A stretch of 62,428 bases of DNA from Sergeia podlipaevii. Taxonomy: Eukaryota > Euglenozoa > Kinetoplastea > Trypanosomatida > Trypanosomatidae. The DNA lies in the NCBI GenBank assembly GCA_030849805.1, contig JASANZ010002181.1, forward strand, positions 2,839 through 65,266, in the 5' to 3' direction. Positions 39,414 through 49,921 of this stretch are shown here, one piece after another. The first letter of the stretch is position 1; every line of letters begins with the position of its first letter. The notes below the pieces were generated by a model. The model saw nothing but the letters and a program-made list of their open reading frames with translations. It was not told the origin of the DNA and did not search any database. The position numbers and the translations under genes were made by a program.

Positions 39414-40409
39414 ATGCCTCCAAAGCGACTGTGCAGCCGTTGCAGCGAGGAGCGTGCGGTTCTTAAAAGGCCACGTGATGGTCGGCTGCTGTGCCGCGAG
39501 TGTTTCTTCATGGTCTTTGAGGAGGAGGTGCACCACACCATCACCTCGGAGCATCTCTTTACGCGCGGCGAGGTGGTGGCGTGCGGGGCGAGCGGGGGCA
39601 AGGACAGCACTGTGCTCATCCATTTAATGGACCTACTCAACAAGCGATACGACTACGGCATTGACCTCCAGCTCGTGAGCATTGATGAGGGTATTGTCGG
39701 GTATCGTGATGATAGTTTGGAGACAGTGAAGCGTAATTCTGATAACTACGGCCTTCCACTACGTATTCTTTCCTATAGTGATCTATTTGGCTGGACTATG
39801 GATGAGGTTGTTCAGAAAGTGGGCCTCAAGAGTAACTGTACCTACTGCGGCGTTTTCCGACGGCAGGCCCTTGAGCGAGGGGCACGCCTTGTGGGAGCGA
39901 CGAAGATCGTGACAGGGCACAACGCCGATGACATGGCAGAGACGATATTGATGAATGTGTTGCGCGGCGATGCAGCCCGGCTTGCTCGATGCACGAGTGC
40001 TCTTACCTTTGGTGATGAATGCACTTTGTCTCGCGCCAAGCCACTCAAGTATGCATACGAGAAGGAGATCGTTCTCTACGCACACTTCAAGAAGCTAGAT
40101 TACTTCACGACAGAATGTACGTATGCGAAGGATGCTTTTAGGGGCACTGCGCGTACGCTGATCAAAGAACTAGAGGCCTTGCGGCCTAGTTGCATCGACG
40201 ACATCGTTTATAGTGGTGACCACATGGAAGTGCGTGAGGCGGTTGCGCGTGGAGTGGGAACTGGATCAGCAAACAATGGTGGGGGTATTGGCGTGTGCGG
40301 GCGGTGTGGGTACGTGTCCAGTCAGCGACTGTGTCGTGCGTGTGTGCTGCTGGAGTCTCTGGAGCGGGACAACCCTCAGGCGGCACTGCGTGGTGGTGTT
40401 GAAAAGTAA
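39414..40409 (+). CDS. NCS6: Cytoplasmic tRNA 2-thiolation protein NCS6/CTU1
   Basis: ATP pyrophosphatase-type enzyme that, with NCS2/CTU2 and the sulfur carrier URM1, makes the 2-thio group of wobble U34 in cytosolic tRNAs for Lys, Glu and Gln. Seen in 331 aa: an N-terminal CxxC...CxxC zinc site (C7, C10, C28, C31); PP-loop SGGKDST at 60-66; CTYCG at about 142-146, the central cysteine motif; [10 protein letters not shown] near 169-178; and a C-terminal CGRCG...CRAC zinc site. Length matches human CTU1 (348 aa). All key motifs are present, so it should be active. Confidence 0.95.
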   Translation: MPPKRLCSRCSEERAVLKRPRDGRLLCRECFFMVFEEEVHHTITSEHLFTRGEVVACGASGGKDSTVLIHLMDLLNKRYDYGIDLQLVSIDEGIVGYRDDSLETVKRNSDNYGLPLRILSYSDLFGWTMDEVVQKVGLKSNCTYCGVFRRQALERGARLVGATKIVTGHNADDMAETILMNVLRGDAARLARCTSALTFGDECTLSRAKPLKYAYEKEIVLYAHFKKLDYFTTECTYAKDAFRGTARTLIKELEALRPSCIDDIVYSGDHMEVREAVARGVGTGSANNGGGIGVCGRCGYVSSQRLCRACVLLESLERDNPQAALRGGVEK

Positions 40410-40805
40410 TAGACGAGAGGAGGAGGGGCTGCCCTTGCTTGCTTCTAATTGCAATTCTTTTTGCCTGTGCCATTTGTGCAGTGGTCATTGGGCTTTAACA
40501 AACACAATTCTCTTTATAATAAGAAACAACGAAAAGAATGATTCACTCTTTTTTTATTTTTTTTTGGGCAATTTCATTCCTGTCATATACATAGAGAGTG
40601 CTTTGTTTTTTGTCGAAATAGTGCATTTCAGTATTTTGCCGTATCCTTTATTACTTTTTCACTGCTTTTTGTAATCCTTATTATAAAAATCTTCTCTCTA
40701 AAAAACCCACTTCTGCAACATACTGATTTAAATATTTTTTGACAGTATAGACCACTGTTTACGCTCTCCTGCATACCTCTTTTCTTTCTTTGGGAGAGCT
40801 AAGCG
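40410..40805. other. Intergenic region
   Basis: T-rich spacer without a gene. The pyrimidine-rich run ending near 40790 followed by AG at 40795-40798 is the probable acceptor for the selenoprotein K gene, leaving a 5' UTR of about 8-10 nt. Confidence 0.5.
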
Positions 40806-41171
40806 ATGGCATACATTCACAACGGCAAAGTTGTGGACAAGAAGCCCTTCTCCTTGAAGGACTTCATCTTGTCACTTTGGGCTGCTATCGCGTTTTTCTT
40901 CAGCAGTCTTTTCTCCTCCACTCCAATATCAGAGCAAGCGGAGGACTTCAGAGACCGTCAGAGACCTGGCGGGTACGCTGCGCCAGAGCCGCAGTGGCGC
41001 ACAAGCTTGAGACAACTTTTTGGCAACGGAAATGGTCGTAACAGCGGCGGCAGAGACCCCAGCTCCGGCACTGGTAGCTCATACAGCGCTGCGATTAATC
41101 GTCGAGGTAGGAACATACATACCCTGCCTGAATCCGCCCTAAACTGCGGTGGTGGTGGATGACGAAGGTAA
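40806..41171 (+). CDS. SELENOK: Selenoprotein K, TGA at 41160 read as selenocysteine
   Basis: Small ER membrane selenoprotein; in animals SELENOK takes part in ER-associated degradation and in protein palmitoylation with DHHC6. Seen: N-terminus MAYIHNGKVVD (human MVYISNGQVLD), one membrane helix at about 19-38, a Gly/Arg/Ser/Pro-rich tail, and the end CGGGG-[TGA]-R-R-stop. The TGA at 41160-41162 sits exactly where animals have the Gly-rich GGUGR ending, and the frame then closes at TAA 41169. Ended at the TGA the protein would be 118 aa and lack the Sec; read through it is 121 aa with U119. Trypanosomatids are known to have SelK. A SECIS candidate lies downstream at 41607-41674. Confidence 0.87.
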
Positions 41172-42247
41172 ATTCCATGGACAGGAACACATAAAGCGAG
41201 AGGGAAGAAGAACCAATAGAGAAACCAACAGAGAAAAGCAGGAACAACAAACAGCAGCAACAAAACCGATGAGTTTCAAAGCGTTTCTCGAAGAGCAGAA
41301 AAGCAGCGACAATAGAAGTTTATTTTGTTGATGTGCTTCTTCTTTTATTGTTCAAAGGCTTGCTTCTTTGTTTGCTGGTATGATTGTGTTTTTGTTGTCC
41401 TCTTCCCCCCTTTTTTTGTCCGTGCAGAGATTTATCTTTTTTTTCCATCAAAGAAAGATATTGCGTTTGTCATTGCCAGAAGTGTGCTCTCTCATGTGTG
41501 TAAGAGGATGTCGTTTGTGAAAAGAAACAAATTGTGGCTATCTCGTTCATTCAAGGCAAAGAGGTGAACGTAGGTTGTATGTTTTTTTTTTGGTGTTTAT
41601 TATTTTATGATTCCGTGTCTTTTTGAGAAGCTGTTTCAACTGGCAAAACCCATCGCGGAGCCACACGGATGAATTTACTACCACGACATTCCCTTCACAC
41701 AAAACAAAAAGAGAAAAAAGGAAGCCTGGGGTTCCCCACCCCACACCACCATCTCGTTCCATTGTAAGCAGATGCAGAAATGAAGAAGCTGCCGTGTACG
41801 TACGTGCACTTTTGAATATTGCGGGCATTGCCTCCTTTTATTTTAACTTTTATATGCCTTGTGTGCGAGCATGCACTCAGAGCGAGAGCTGCTGCTTCAC
41901 TCGCTTCTTCTTTTTTTTTTTTATCTCTCTTTTACCTCAATTTATTATCTTTATCTTATTGTGCTCTTTGTTATATCATCAACAAAATAATCAGGTCATT
42001 ATGAATCGTGTTTGCTCTGGATGTTGCCCCCCCCCTCTTTCCATTTCTCATGTGGAGTGGGCCCTTTATTCCTTAAAAAAAAACTCTTTATCTTTTTTTT
42101 TACACATTGCACCTTTTTTGTTTCTTTTCTTATCTTATCTTTTTTACTTTTGCATTGCCAGTTTTCATTTTTACCAAAGCGCATCCATCTACCTGCTCAC
42201 GTACGCGCATACACACCTCATTTTTTTTGTAGTTATATTCAAGCACA
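41172..42247. other. SelK 3' UTR and spacer to the centrin gene
   Basis: About 1.1 kb with no supported gene. A long open frame at about 41623-42330 runs into the centrin gene in another frame and is T-rich, not coding. The region carries a SECIS candidate (listed separately) and a T run at 42221-42228 followed by AG at 42231-42232, the likely acceptor for centrin. Confidence 0.55.
41607..41674 (+). promoter_or_regulatory. Candidate SECIS element of the selenoprotein K mRNA
   Basis: ATGAT at 41607-41611 is followed at once by TCCGTGT (41612-41618), which pairs perfectly with ACACGGA at 41663-41669. This is followed at once by TGAAT. That places UGA opposite GA, the tandem G.A quartet that defines a SECIS core, at the base of a 7 bp helix. 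An unpaired AA at 41628-41629 could be the apical-loop adenosines, but it lies about 16 nt from the quartet, longer than the usual 11-13, and the upper stem needs a bulge. It sits about 436 nt after the stop. Folding by a SECIS tool would decide. Confidence 0.4.
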
Positions 42248-42754
42248 ATGAACAATCGTGCATACTCTACCCAAAAAGGGCAGCGCCTTCCTCCCGACCT
42301 CACGGACGACCAAAAGAAGGATATTGCTGAGGCGTTTCGCGTACTGGACATGCACAACTCGAACACCATCACCCCCAACGATCTCAAGGTGGCGCTGCGG
42401 GCACTTGGCTACGAGCCCAGCAAGGACATGATTCGGCGCTTGGTGGCGGAGATGGATCGCGGTGGCGTCTCTAACAATTTAGTGCTGAGCGAGTTCGAGG
42501 AAATTATGCGCCAAAAGTTCTTTTCGGAAGACAACGACGAGGAGCTCCAGCTCGCATTTCCTCTCTTTACAGAGGGAAAGTCTGACTACATCACTCTAGA
42601 TGACCTGAAGCGGGTGGCCGCTGAGGTGGGCGAGGACATGCCCGAAGAGGTGCTCCGTGAGATGCTTGAGGAGGCGGATGTGCTAGACCGTGATCACCGC
42701 ATTTCTCGTGATGAGTTCATGAAGATGCTCATGCCGACCAAAGGGAACAAGTAA
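42248..42754 (+). CDS. Centrin-like EF-hand protein with degenerate calcium loops
   Basis: The 168 aa length, the N-terminal basic tail and the segment LTDDQKKDIAEAFRVLD, close to the centrin signature LTEEQKQEIREAF, place it in the centrin/caltractin family of basal body and cytoskeletal EF-hand proteins. Four EF-hand positions are visible (about 24-52, 60-88, 97-125, 132-161). None has the full canonical ligand set: loop 1 has His at position 3 and Asp at 12; loop 2 has one extra residue; loop 3 has Thr, Gly and Ser at positions 1, 3 and 5; loop 4 also has one extra residue, so position 1 is lost. Calcium binding is therefore doubtful. Trypanosomatids have several centrins; I cannot say which this is. 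Confidence 0.87.
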   Translation: MNNRAYSTQKGQRLPPDLTDDQKKDIAEAFRVLDMHNSNTITPNDLKVALRALGYEPSKDMIRRLVAEMDRGGVSNNLVLSEFEEIMRQKFFSEDNDEELQLAFPLFTEGKSDYITLDDLKRVAAEVGEDMPEEVLREMLEEADVLDRDHRISRDEFMKMLMPTKGNK

Positions 42755-43852
42755 GCAAAGGAGAGAGAGAGAGATGCGCGCGTATAGTTGCTCAAATGTA
42801 TTTAAAAAAAAATGGTAATGATAGAGAACGGGAGGGGGAGCCTTAGTGGCGCGCGTGCACGCGTCCGTGATTCAAACAATAGGACGTGGATTGCATCCTG
42901 GTGTACATACTTGTATAGAAATCGAAGGAGTCTGTGTGATTTTGTTGTGGTATCTCGTCTTCAATAGTGTTGGTTTACACGGCGAAAACTGCATCACAAC
43001 AAAAAAGGAAAAAAAAGACAATTTAACAGTAGTGCTGACTCCACGATATATTAAAGCATTAGTGCTTTTCTTCTTTTTGTCTTTATGCTTTGCAGATATG
43101 CTACGCTTTCTGAGCTCTTTCTTGCCTTTTTTTCATTTTAAGGTTATACTTATTTTACAGAATAGAAAGGGAAGGAATAATAAAAGAGGCTAGTGAGTAA
43201 GGAACAACAACAACAACAAAAAGGAAACTAGTGTGCATTGCAAGTGTAGTGCTATTTTCGGTAGTTGCATTTGTTGTCGCATTCGCATTTACTGCACTTT
43301 CCTCTTTTTTTTTTGAAAAATATTGTATTTAATTGTCACTTTTTGGTGCTACATTACCGGACATTTTTTTTTTTTTAAGTTTTGTCTGTAGGTTACGACA
43401 TTGCGAACGTTGTTGCTGTTTTTTTTTTTCTTTAACGCCTCTGACGCACAGCTTCGTTACACCAATTGAAAGTACACCGCGCATACACATACGGTCACAC
43501 ACGCGCGTTTGTTGACTCTTTACATTGCGGCAGAGGAGAAGTATAAAGTTACAAAGAGGTTAGACAGTAGGCGTCATCATTTAAAGCTCGCACTTATTAT
43601 ATACGATTAGAAGCCTGCTAAACAATATTCTTTTCTTCTCGAACAGGAGATTACGCCGCTTGCAGTACTTTTCGCTTGTCCCGTATTAATTCATTTGGTG
43701 TTGTTGTTTTTTTTTGTTTCTAAGCAGCAAGTGCCAAATTGTAGCTAAAGAGACCTCACTCTTTTTTTTTTTTTCCCCACTCCTGTTCATCTACAAATAC
43801 ATCTTTTTTTATTTTTATTTTTTTTTTCATTTTACGCAGAAGTGTGAGGTGG
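42755..43852. other. Intergenic region
   Basis: No gene supported. T- and A-rich with CAA repeats near 43205-43220. The T-rich tract at about 43803-43833 followed by AG at 43838-43839 is described with the next gene. Confidence 0.5.
43803..43839 (+). promoter_or_regulatory. Spliced-leader acceptor of the NOT10 gene
   Basis: A nearly pure T/A tract is followed by ACGCAG with AG at 43838-43839. The first ATG after it is 43853, which gives a 13 nt 5' UTR and decides against an in-frame GTG at 43844. Confidence 0.65.
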
Positions 43853-45529
43853 ATGCCAGGAAGTGATATGAAGATGCAGTTAGAGTCGGCAAAGCGTGCC
43901 TTTGACGACGGTAAGTTTGCCGAGGCGGAGGCAATTCTCAAGGGGATGCCACAGGACGACCCCAAGGTGCGCGACAACCTCGTAGCCGTTCAGTACGTTC
44001 AGATGAAGCTGGATAATGAAAAAGCCATCGCTGCTCTTTCTGATGCCAGTGAGGAGAAGGAATCCAATAAGAAGGCAGTAGCAGCCGTTCCCATCTTCTT
44101 TGAGTATGAGGGAAAGGAGACGGCTGTGTTTAACCGCGCAGTGATGTACGCGCGTAGTGGTCGTGCGCCAGAGGCTATTACGCTGCTCCGTAGCATTCTC
44201 GAGATAGCAAAGGATATAGCGTTGCCGGTGCTGACGCACTGCTTGTGTCTCTTTCAGGCTCTCACCCGCCCAGCCTCTAGTCTTGGCAACCGCACACGCA
44301 GCGCACAAGACGAGGAACTCATCCAGAAGGTGCTCAGCGAGAGGATGCCAGACATTACCAAGGATCCCGCGTTACTCGAGCTGGTCACGGCCGCGTTTGC
44401 AGACTCGAGCAGTCTTCACGAGGCCTTCAAGTCCTCGGCGACAGTCCCTGCTGAGCAGGCTATCTACCTTAACAATCTAGGTGTATTCTCCTTAAACGAC
44501 GGCAAGACGAATGTCGCGGCGTTGTGCTTCGCAAAGGCCCAGAAGGCTGCGACACAGCAGTCCACCACGCAGCTTTTGAGCACCCCAGTCACGTACAACG
44601 CGGCGCTGTGCGCACTGCTGCGTGAGGACTACGAGGAGGCAATTCGTCTGTTTCTTTCCGTGCAGGATGCCATGAAGATGTCCGCACTGTTTTGGGTACG
44701 TTTTGGCGAGGCCGCGGTGGGGGCAGCCCAGCTCCTGGCCCGGCAGCGCCAGCGCGATGAGTACGAACAGCACCAGGCCGAGTTCAGCTCTCTCCTGCAG
44801 AGCGGTAAGATGAACACCATTCTTGACTTTATGCTGCTGCCTGGCGCTGTCACGGTCCCGGGCCCTGCGCAGGACGTTCCGAAGGAAAGCACGGTGATGG
44901 TGGCGACGGAGCAGCTGGCCGCAAGTGCACTGCAGAACGCACTGTTTTTGTTAGTTCCTCAGGGACACACCTTCTCGAGTGCCATTGATGCTTTTCCACA
45001 AAATGAGCAGCTCCTCATGTACTGTGCACTCTACTGGGTATCTCTTGAGCTGTTCCGTAAGAACTATCTCGCCGCGTCCGAGGTTGGACAGGAGCTACTC
45101 CGCGTGCACTCACGCCGCCCTTTACCCGCTACTGTGCGTGCTACGCTGCTCACGTACGTTGTAGAGGCGCTTATTCATCTCAACGATCCTCAGGCGGCGT
45201 TGCAGATGCTCAAGCAGGTCCCGTTTGCGCAGCTGGTTACGGGCAGCACCGCTGACAGTCTTGACAGCGCACAGCGCAGTCGTGTGGATGCACTTTTTGT
45301 CAATCTCGTTGTCACAACTATCTTAGCTGGCGCGTGGAACCAGGCTCACATGATTCTAGACTCTCTTCTCTCTAAGATCTACGAGTCCGTGCCGGACGGC
45401 TTTGACCAGTACAAGCCAGAGAAGGACGTGATGTTCTCTTATCAACTGCTCTCCATATTTTTGGAGCTGGTGCAGGGTAATCAGGAAAAGGCCGCAGACT
45501 TGCTTAATAAGGTGACGTGGAGCATCTGA
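43853..45529 (+). CDS. NOT10: CCR4-NOT complex subunit NOT10 (CNOT10-like TPR protein)
   Basis: Tetratricopeptide-repeat protein of 558 aa. The first pair of helices (AFDDGKFAEAEAILKGM), the segment FNRAVMYARSGRAPEAITLL near 90-110, YLNNLGVFSLNDGKTNVAAL near 205-225 and YNAALCALLREDYEEAIRLF near 250-270 follow the order and spacing of CNOT10 as I recall it. NOT10 with NOT11 forms a module of the CCR4-NOT deadenylase; in Trypanosoma brucei NOT10 is a core part of the CAF1-NOT complex that drives mRNA decay. No membrane segment. An in-frame ATG at 43868 is the alternative start. Another TPR protein is possible but less likely. Confidence 0.78.
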   Translation: MPGSDMKMQLESAKRAFDDGKFAEAEAILKGMPQDDPKVRDNLVAVQYVQMKLDNEKAIAALSDASEEKESNKKAVAAVPIFFEYEGKETAVFNRAVMYARSGRAPEAITLLRSILEIAKDIALPVLTHCLCLFQALTRPASSLGNRTRSAQDEELIQKVLSERMPDITKDPALLELVTAAFADSSSLHEAFKSSATVPAEQAIYLNNLGVFSLNDGKTNVAALCFAKAQKAATQQSTTQLLSTPVTYNAALCALLREDYEEAIRLFLSVQDAMKMSALFWVRFGEAAVGAAQLLARQRQRDEYEQHQAEFSSLLQSGKMNTILDFMLLPGAVTVPGPAQDVPKESTVMVATEQLAASALQNALFLLVPQGHTFSSAIDAFPQNEQLLMYCALYWVSLELFRKNYLAASEVGQELLRVHSRRPLPATVRATLLTYVVEALIHLNDPQAALQMLKQVPFAQLVTGSTADSLDSAQRSRVDALFVNLVVTTILAGAWNQAHMILDSLLSKIYESVPDGFDQYKPEKDVMFSYQLLSIFLELVQGNQEKAADLLNKVTWSI

Positions 45530-46534
45530 GTGTATACGCACGCACTGTTCGCCTCCTTATTTATTTTATTATGATTGTCGACGCTGATATTTATGTTTGT
45601 TCAGCCACTGCGCTTGGTAGGTCTTGTCATCATGCATGCCTTTCACAGTCATGCTTGCTGCATGACCAAACGTTCTTTGTTGTTTTTTTTGTGTGAATAA
45701 ACAATGACGCTTCTGCCTCTTGGAGCAGAGAGAGGTAAAGAAAAGGTGCTGACACACACACACACATCTTCATTTGACTACGCGCATATTCATAGCGGGT
45801 ATAATCAAGTGAAAAAAAAAAGAAACAAAAGGAAAGAAATGTCACCAGCGAGTCTTTGGAGTGGTTTCCCTTAGTATCTTTTTTTTCTTGTTTTATTTTT
45901 CTCTAAAAGTATATATGAACGACTATTGTGTAGCAACATTGAAAGTTAAAGAATATATAATCACACCTACTATCTGTTTCTTTACTGACATTTGACTTTA
46001 TTTTTTTTTGAAGAAATGCGACTGTTGTATGACACCAATTGATTTTAGCTTATAAAAAAGGATTTATGTGAGGACTGTGAAGAGGCAAACCAACCTATCT
46101 ATACTTTGTGACCTCATTTTTTTTATGCATAGTAAGACATCGCTATTTTTTTTTCTCTTTTGTTTTGCTTGCGTTATCTTTTTCTTCCCGTTTTGACTTG
46201 CTTTCAGCGCGCATCTTGCCTGCACGTACATCTTGGTGCAAGCTCCAAGTGGCTTATATTCGAGGAAGTAGCATTAGGAAGCTTGCTTTTACAGGCACAA
46301 ATAGTTAAGTGAAGTTTTTTTTTAAGCACAAACAAGCAACAATAGAAAGCACTGCATTGGATACGTATATACAGTTTCTTAGGTACTGCTTAGTGGAGTC
46401 CCATCAGCGTACTCGTTTGTATTTGTAAAGCACTACTTGAAAGAAGGCAGCGTCACACAGGGTGATTTCATTTTTATTTTTATTTGCCCGATCAAGTTAA
46501 GATAGGGAGAACAAAGAAGTACTTAAAAAAAAAA
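45530..46534. other. Intergenic region
   Basis: No gene supported. T-rich, with a short (CA)n at about 45753-45766. The T/A-rich pyrimidine tract at about 46468-46485 followed by AG at 46495-46496 is the likely acceptor for the kinase gene. Confidence 0.5.
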
Positions 46535-48118
46535 ATGAAGTTTGCTACGAAGCTCCTTCTATCCGCAACTGCAGTGCCTGTAGCTGGCTTTGGGGGTCTG
46601 GCCATGTATGTCCAGTACCGGCAGCGCACCAAGCCTATGCGGCACATCTTTACTCCGGTGGTGGACGATAACGGCAACTTGCTTCTTCAGGGAAAGGTTA
46701 TCAAGCGTCCTGGCACGTTTTCTATCTTGACACGTGCTATCCGTCTCTTTTTCATTTTTGCGCCCATCGCAGTGCTGTACATATTCATGTCTCTTCGTGG
46801 GGATTGGTTCCATGTGTGGCTGGAGATGCTGCTCAAGGCCGTCGAGCGCGCCGGGCCTGTATTTGTCAAAATTGGACAATGGAGCTGCACGCGTGAGGAT
46901 ATCTTCTCGCGCGAGTTCCGCACTGTCTTCAAGCGCCTTTTTAATGAAGTTGACATCCACCCCTTCAGTGATACCCTTCAGATCCTCGAGGAGGAGCTTG
47001 AAACGGACCCCTTTAATGTATTCCAAGCGATTGAGCCCACGGTGGTTGGTTCAGGCTCCATCGGTCAGGTCCATCTTGCGAAACTCAGGGGCTCTGACCG
47101 TAAAGTGGTGATCAAGGTGATGCATCCACACATTATTGAAACCATCATCCGGGACTTCACGATTCTTCGCGCTGCCGCGATCGTTGGGGACCGGTTATCT
47201 TCTACGCTGCATCGCAATGGCATTGCTGAACTTATCCGCGCCTTTGCGAGCCACCTGGCCGCACAGCTTGATTTCCGCATTGAGGCCGAGAATCTTGAGC
47301 AATTCCGCTCCAACTTTGCGAAGGAGCCGTATGTGGAGTTCCCAGAGCCGATAATGTCCACCCCGCGTATGCTGGTCGAGAGCTTCTGTAATGGCAAACC
47401 AGCTAACCCTGAGTTTCTTGCCTCTCTGCCTCCTTATGCGCGTGATATCCTCGCGACCAAGGGCCTCAACACGTGGTGCCAGATGCTGCTGCGGGATAAC
47501 TTCATCCACGGCGATATGCACCCTGGCAACATTCTTATTGATGCCACGACGGACCCGCATTGCCCCACTGTTACTCTCATTGATGTGGGTCTTTGCCAAC
47601 AGCTTACTCCAGAGGAAGGCCAGGTCACGCACGACCTTATGGAGTCCTTTGTTCATTGGAAGCCGCTGCTGTGCGCGGATAGTCTCTGGCGCATGGGCAA
47701 CCAACACGACAACGAGCGCACGCCATTTGAAGAGGACATTTCTTCTCTCTTCCGTAGCTTCCGCAGTAACCGCAACGATGAGGGCGCTGTAACGAACATC
47801 CTGCAGGCGATCTTCGAGTCCGTGCGCAAGAATCACATTGTGATGGATCCGCCGTATGTGTCTCTGCTTTTTGCTGTGTTAGTGCTGGAGTCCTTCATCA
47901 TGAATTTGGATCCCAACTTCAACATGGTGCGCCACGCCGCGCCGTGGCTTGTCAGTGAGGGACACATCTCAAAGGGCGTCATTAAGAACCTTGCCAAGAC
48001 CCGGATTGACCTCCTTAGGCAACGCTATGGCGTTCTCACTGGCCACATGAACGATTCCATGCAGCTCGAGAACCTTGAGGGTAACAAGAACGTGCGCATG
48101 AGTGTCAACTCCTTTTAG
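46535..48118 (+). CDS. UbiB-family atypical kinase, ADCK2-like
   Basis: Atypical protein-kinase-like ATPase of the ABC1/ADCK/UbiB family, linked to ubiquinone biosynthesis and mitochondrial lipid handling. Seen in 527 aa: a hydrophobic N-terminal segment at about 6-27 and a membrane segment at about 70-90; the family-defining KxGQ motif KIGQ at 112-115 in FVKIGQWSCTREDIF, whose QW-STR pattern points to ADCK2; the Gly/Ala-rich loop GSGSIGQVHLAKL; VIKVM with the ATP-binding Lys; catalytic HGDMHPGNIL; and LIDVGLC in place of DFG. The start at 46535 is the first ATG after the acceptor; an upstream in-frame TTG is not needed. Probably mitochondrial inner membrane. Confidence 0.87.
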   Translation: MKFATKLLLSATAVPVAGFGGLAMYVQYRQRTKPMRHIFTPVVDDNGNLLLQGKVIKRPGTFSILTRAIRLFFIFAPIAVLYIFMSLRGDWFHVWLEMLLKAVERAGPVFVKIGQWSCTREDIFSREFRTVFKRLFNEVDIHPFSDTLQILEEELETDPFNVFQAIEPTVVGSGSIGQVHLAKLRGSDRKVVIKVMHPHIIETIIRDFTILRAAAIVGDRLSSTLHRNGIAELIRAFASHLAAQLDFRIEAENLEQFRSNFAKEPYVEFPEPIMSTPRMLVESFCNGKPANPEFLASLPPYARDILATKGLNTWCQMLLRDNFIHGDMHPGNILIDATTDPHCPTVTLIDVGLCQQLTPEEGQVTHDLMESFVHWKPLLCADSLWRMGNQHDNERTPFEEDISSLFRSFRSNRNDEGAVTNILQAIFESVRKNHIVMDPPYVSLLFAVLVLESFIMNLDPNFNMVRHAAPWLVSEGHISKGVIKNLAKTRIDLLRQRYGVLTGHMNDSMQLENLEGNKNVRMSVNSF

Positions 48119-49404
48119 TTTCTACCCCCCTTTTTTTGTATCGATTTTTATTTATTTACTGTAAATGGAAAAGCAGAGAAGTAAACGCTGTGAGGGAAGG
48201 ATGCACATGATGCCTGTCCCCGTCACCGTAAAGAATGGTTGGCAGTTTTTGTTCTTTTTGTTGTTTTTTGTAATTGTTATTATTGAAGTGGACATCTCGT
48301 GCATGCGATGCATGAATGCAATGTGTGCTTATATATATATATAGAGTACCCTGGGTGTCTTCCCACCTACACAACTGTGAACATTGTGGCGTGTAATGTA
48401 CGCACGCATTTTCTGTACATCTGTTTGCCCTTCTCTCTGCGTTTGTGCTTCTGAGCAGCCACGATGGCTTTGCCTCTGACTCCGCTCGTTGGAAGGAAAG
48501 CCATTTGCAGGAAAAGGGGTGGAGGTGGGCGTGAGAGTGGAGACTGCGTGGTGTATATTTCAAGGATAAATAGGGAAACTGTAAAGGAAGGTGAGTCGAC
48601 TTTCTCTTTGTTTTCGTGGTACTACGACAGTCTCAAGTACTTTCAGTGCCAGTTGGTGAGGAAGTGAAAAAAAAAACTGCGTGGTTGCTTCTCTCTTCTT
48701 TTTTTTTTTTTTCTTCTTGGTGCCCTGACGTATATATATTGAGATGCACATCTTTTTTATATCACCCTAAATCGCTTGTCTTTTATAAATACTCTCCCCC
48801 TCCTTTTTTTTCTTGTTTGCGCCATTGCCATGGATCTGCCTTTTTGTTGTTACGATATCTCCCCTCTTTTTCTCTTGTTTTTGCATACGAAAGAAAGCAG
48901 CGCAAGCACACATGCGGCTCTTTGTCTGAGTGATAATGGAAAACAAAAACGGAATGAACGCCAACGAAGCCGCACTGTTGAGCAAAGAGAAACAAAGCAT
49001 CAATGAAAATTAAATGTATATGTGTGTAGCAGAGATGGGAGGATAAGAAGTAAGTAGGGGTTATAGTTATTCAATGTGTCTATGACAGAGCCGCTCTGCA
49101 TGATGTTGCTTTGTTAGATGATGCTTCTTTTCTTCTTCTTCTCTCTCTCTCTTTTTCCTCCTCCTTTCTTTTTTTTAAATATGCTGACGATCTGACGGTG
49201 AAAGAAGTATTTTGATATACGTGGAGACTCTTTGCTCATTTCACGTCAGCTTAACATTGAAGAAAGTAATTGCATTAGTTTCAGAAGTGAAATGTACTGT
49301 GAAGGGGCAATGTCTGTTGTGAGGAGCAGCCATTTTCATTTTTTGTTTTTTTTTCGTTGTCTTGTTGTTTTATATTTATTTATAAGACATTCTGCTTTTG
49401 CGCT

Positions 49405-49435
<31 letters not shown>

Positions 49436-49921
49436 TAAGGAGATGAGAGTAGTGTCAGTGTTATGTAGCTTGTTGGCTGCATCTCATTTTCCATTTTTTT
49501 TTAATGAAGATTTTCACACGTTTTACGCTTAACTCGTAAGATACTCACAACAACAACGAAAAAAAGAATCACCGACGTTGATTACAGACGACAAAGATGC
49601 ATACCATTGCTAGAGGTGGGGAATAGAGAAGTGTTGCGCACGTGCAGTTTCCCTCTTTGCCAATCCTTTTTTTTCTTTTTTTTTTTCAAGAAGCAGGAGG
49701 ATAACTCTATTTTTATGCAGTAGGCTACGCTGTCAGGTGATCTTCAATTTGTTCACGCTTGAAATGGCCCTTATTATTGCTTTTCTTGTTCTTCTTCTCT
49801 TTGACTTTGCCATCCCTCTTTCCATAGCACAAGTACATTTAGAGTCCCATACTATATAGCAAATATATATATATTTATCTTTTTTTTTTCGTTTTCTCTC
49901 TACATATCTATACGGTTTGTA
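48119..49921. other. Long intergenic region with (GA)n tract
   Basis: 1.8 kb without a convincing gene. A (GA)14-like tract lies at 49408-49435. An open frame of 67 codons from ATG 48464 has some GC but no recognisable feature and is not called. The pyrimidine-rich stretch at about 49779-49826, ending in AG at 49827-49828, is a strong acceptor candidate. A second T/C tract at about 49880-49903 lies between it and the next ATG with no AG in between. Confidence 0.5.

Noticed and set aside
41623..42330. 235-codon plus-strand open frame running into the centrin gene
   Set aside because: T-rich translation with long Phe/Leu/Ile runs, overlaps centrin in another frame and is cut by the centrin acceptor near 42231.
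48464..48667. 67-codon open frame with ATG in the 1.8 kb spacer
   Set aside because: Short, no motif, no convincing bias; kept as unsupported.
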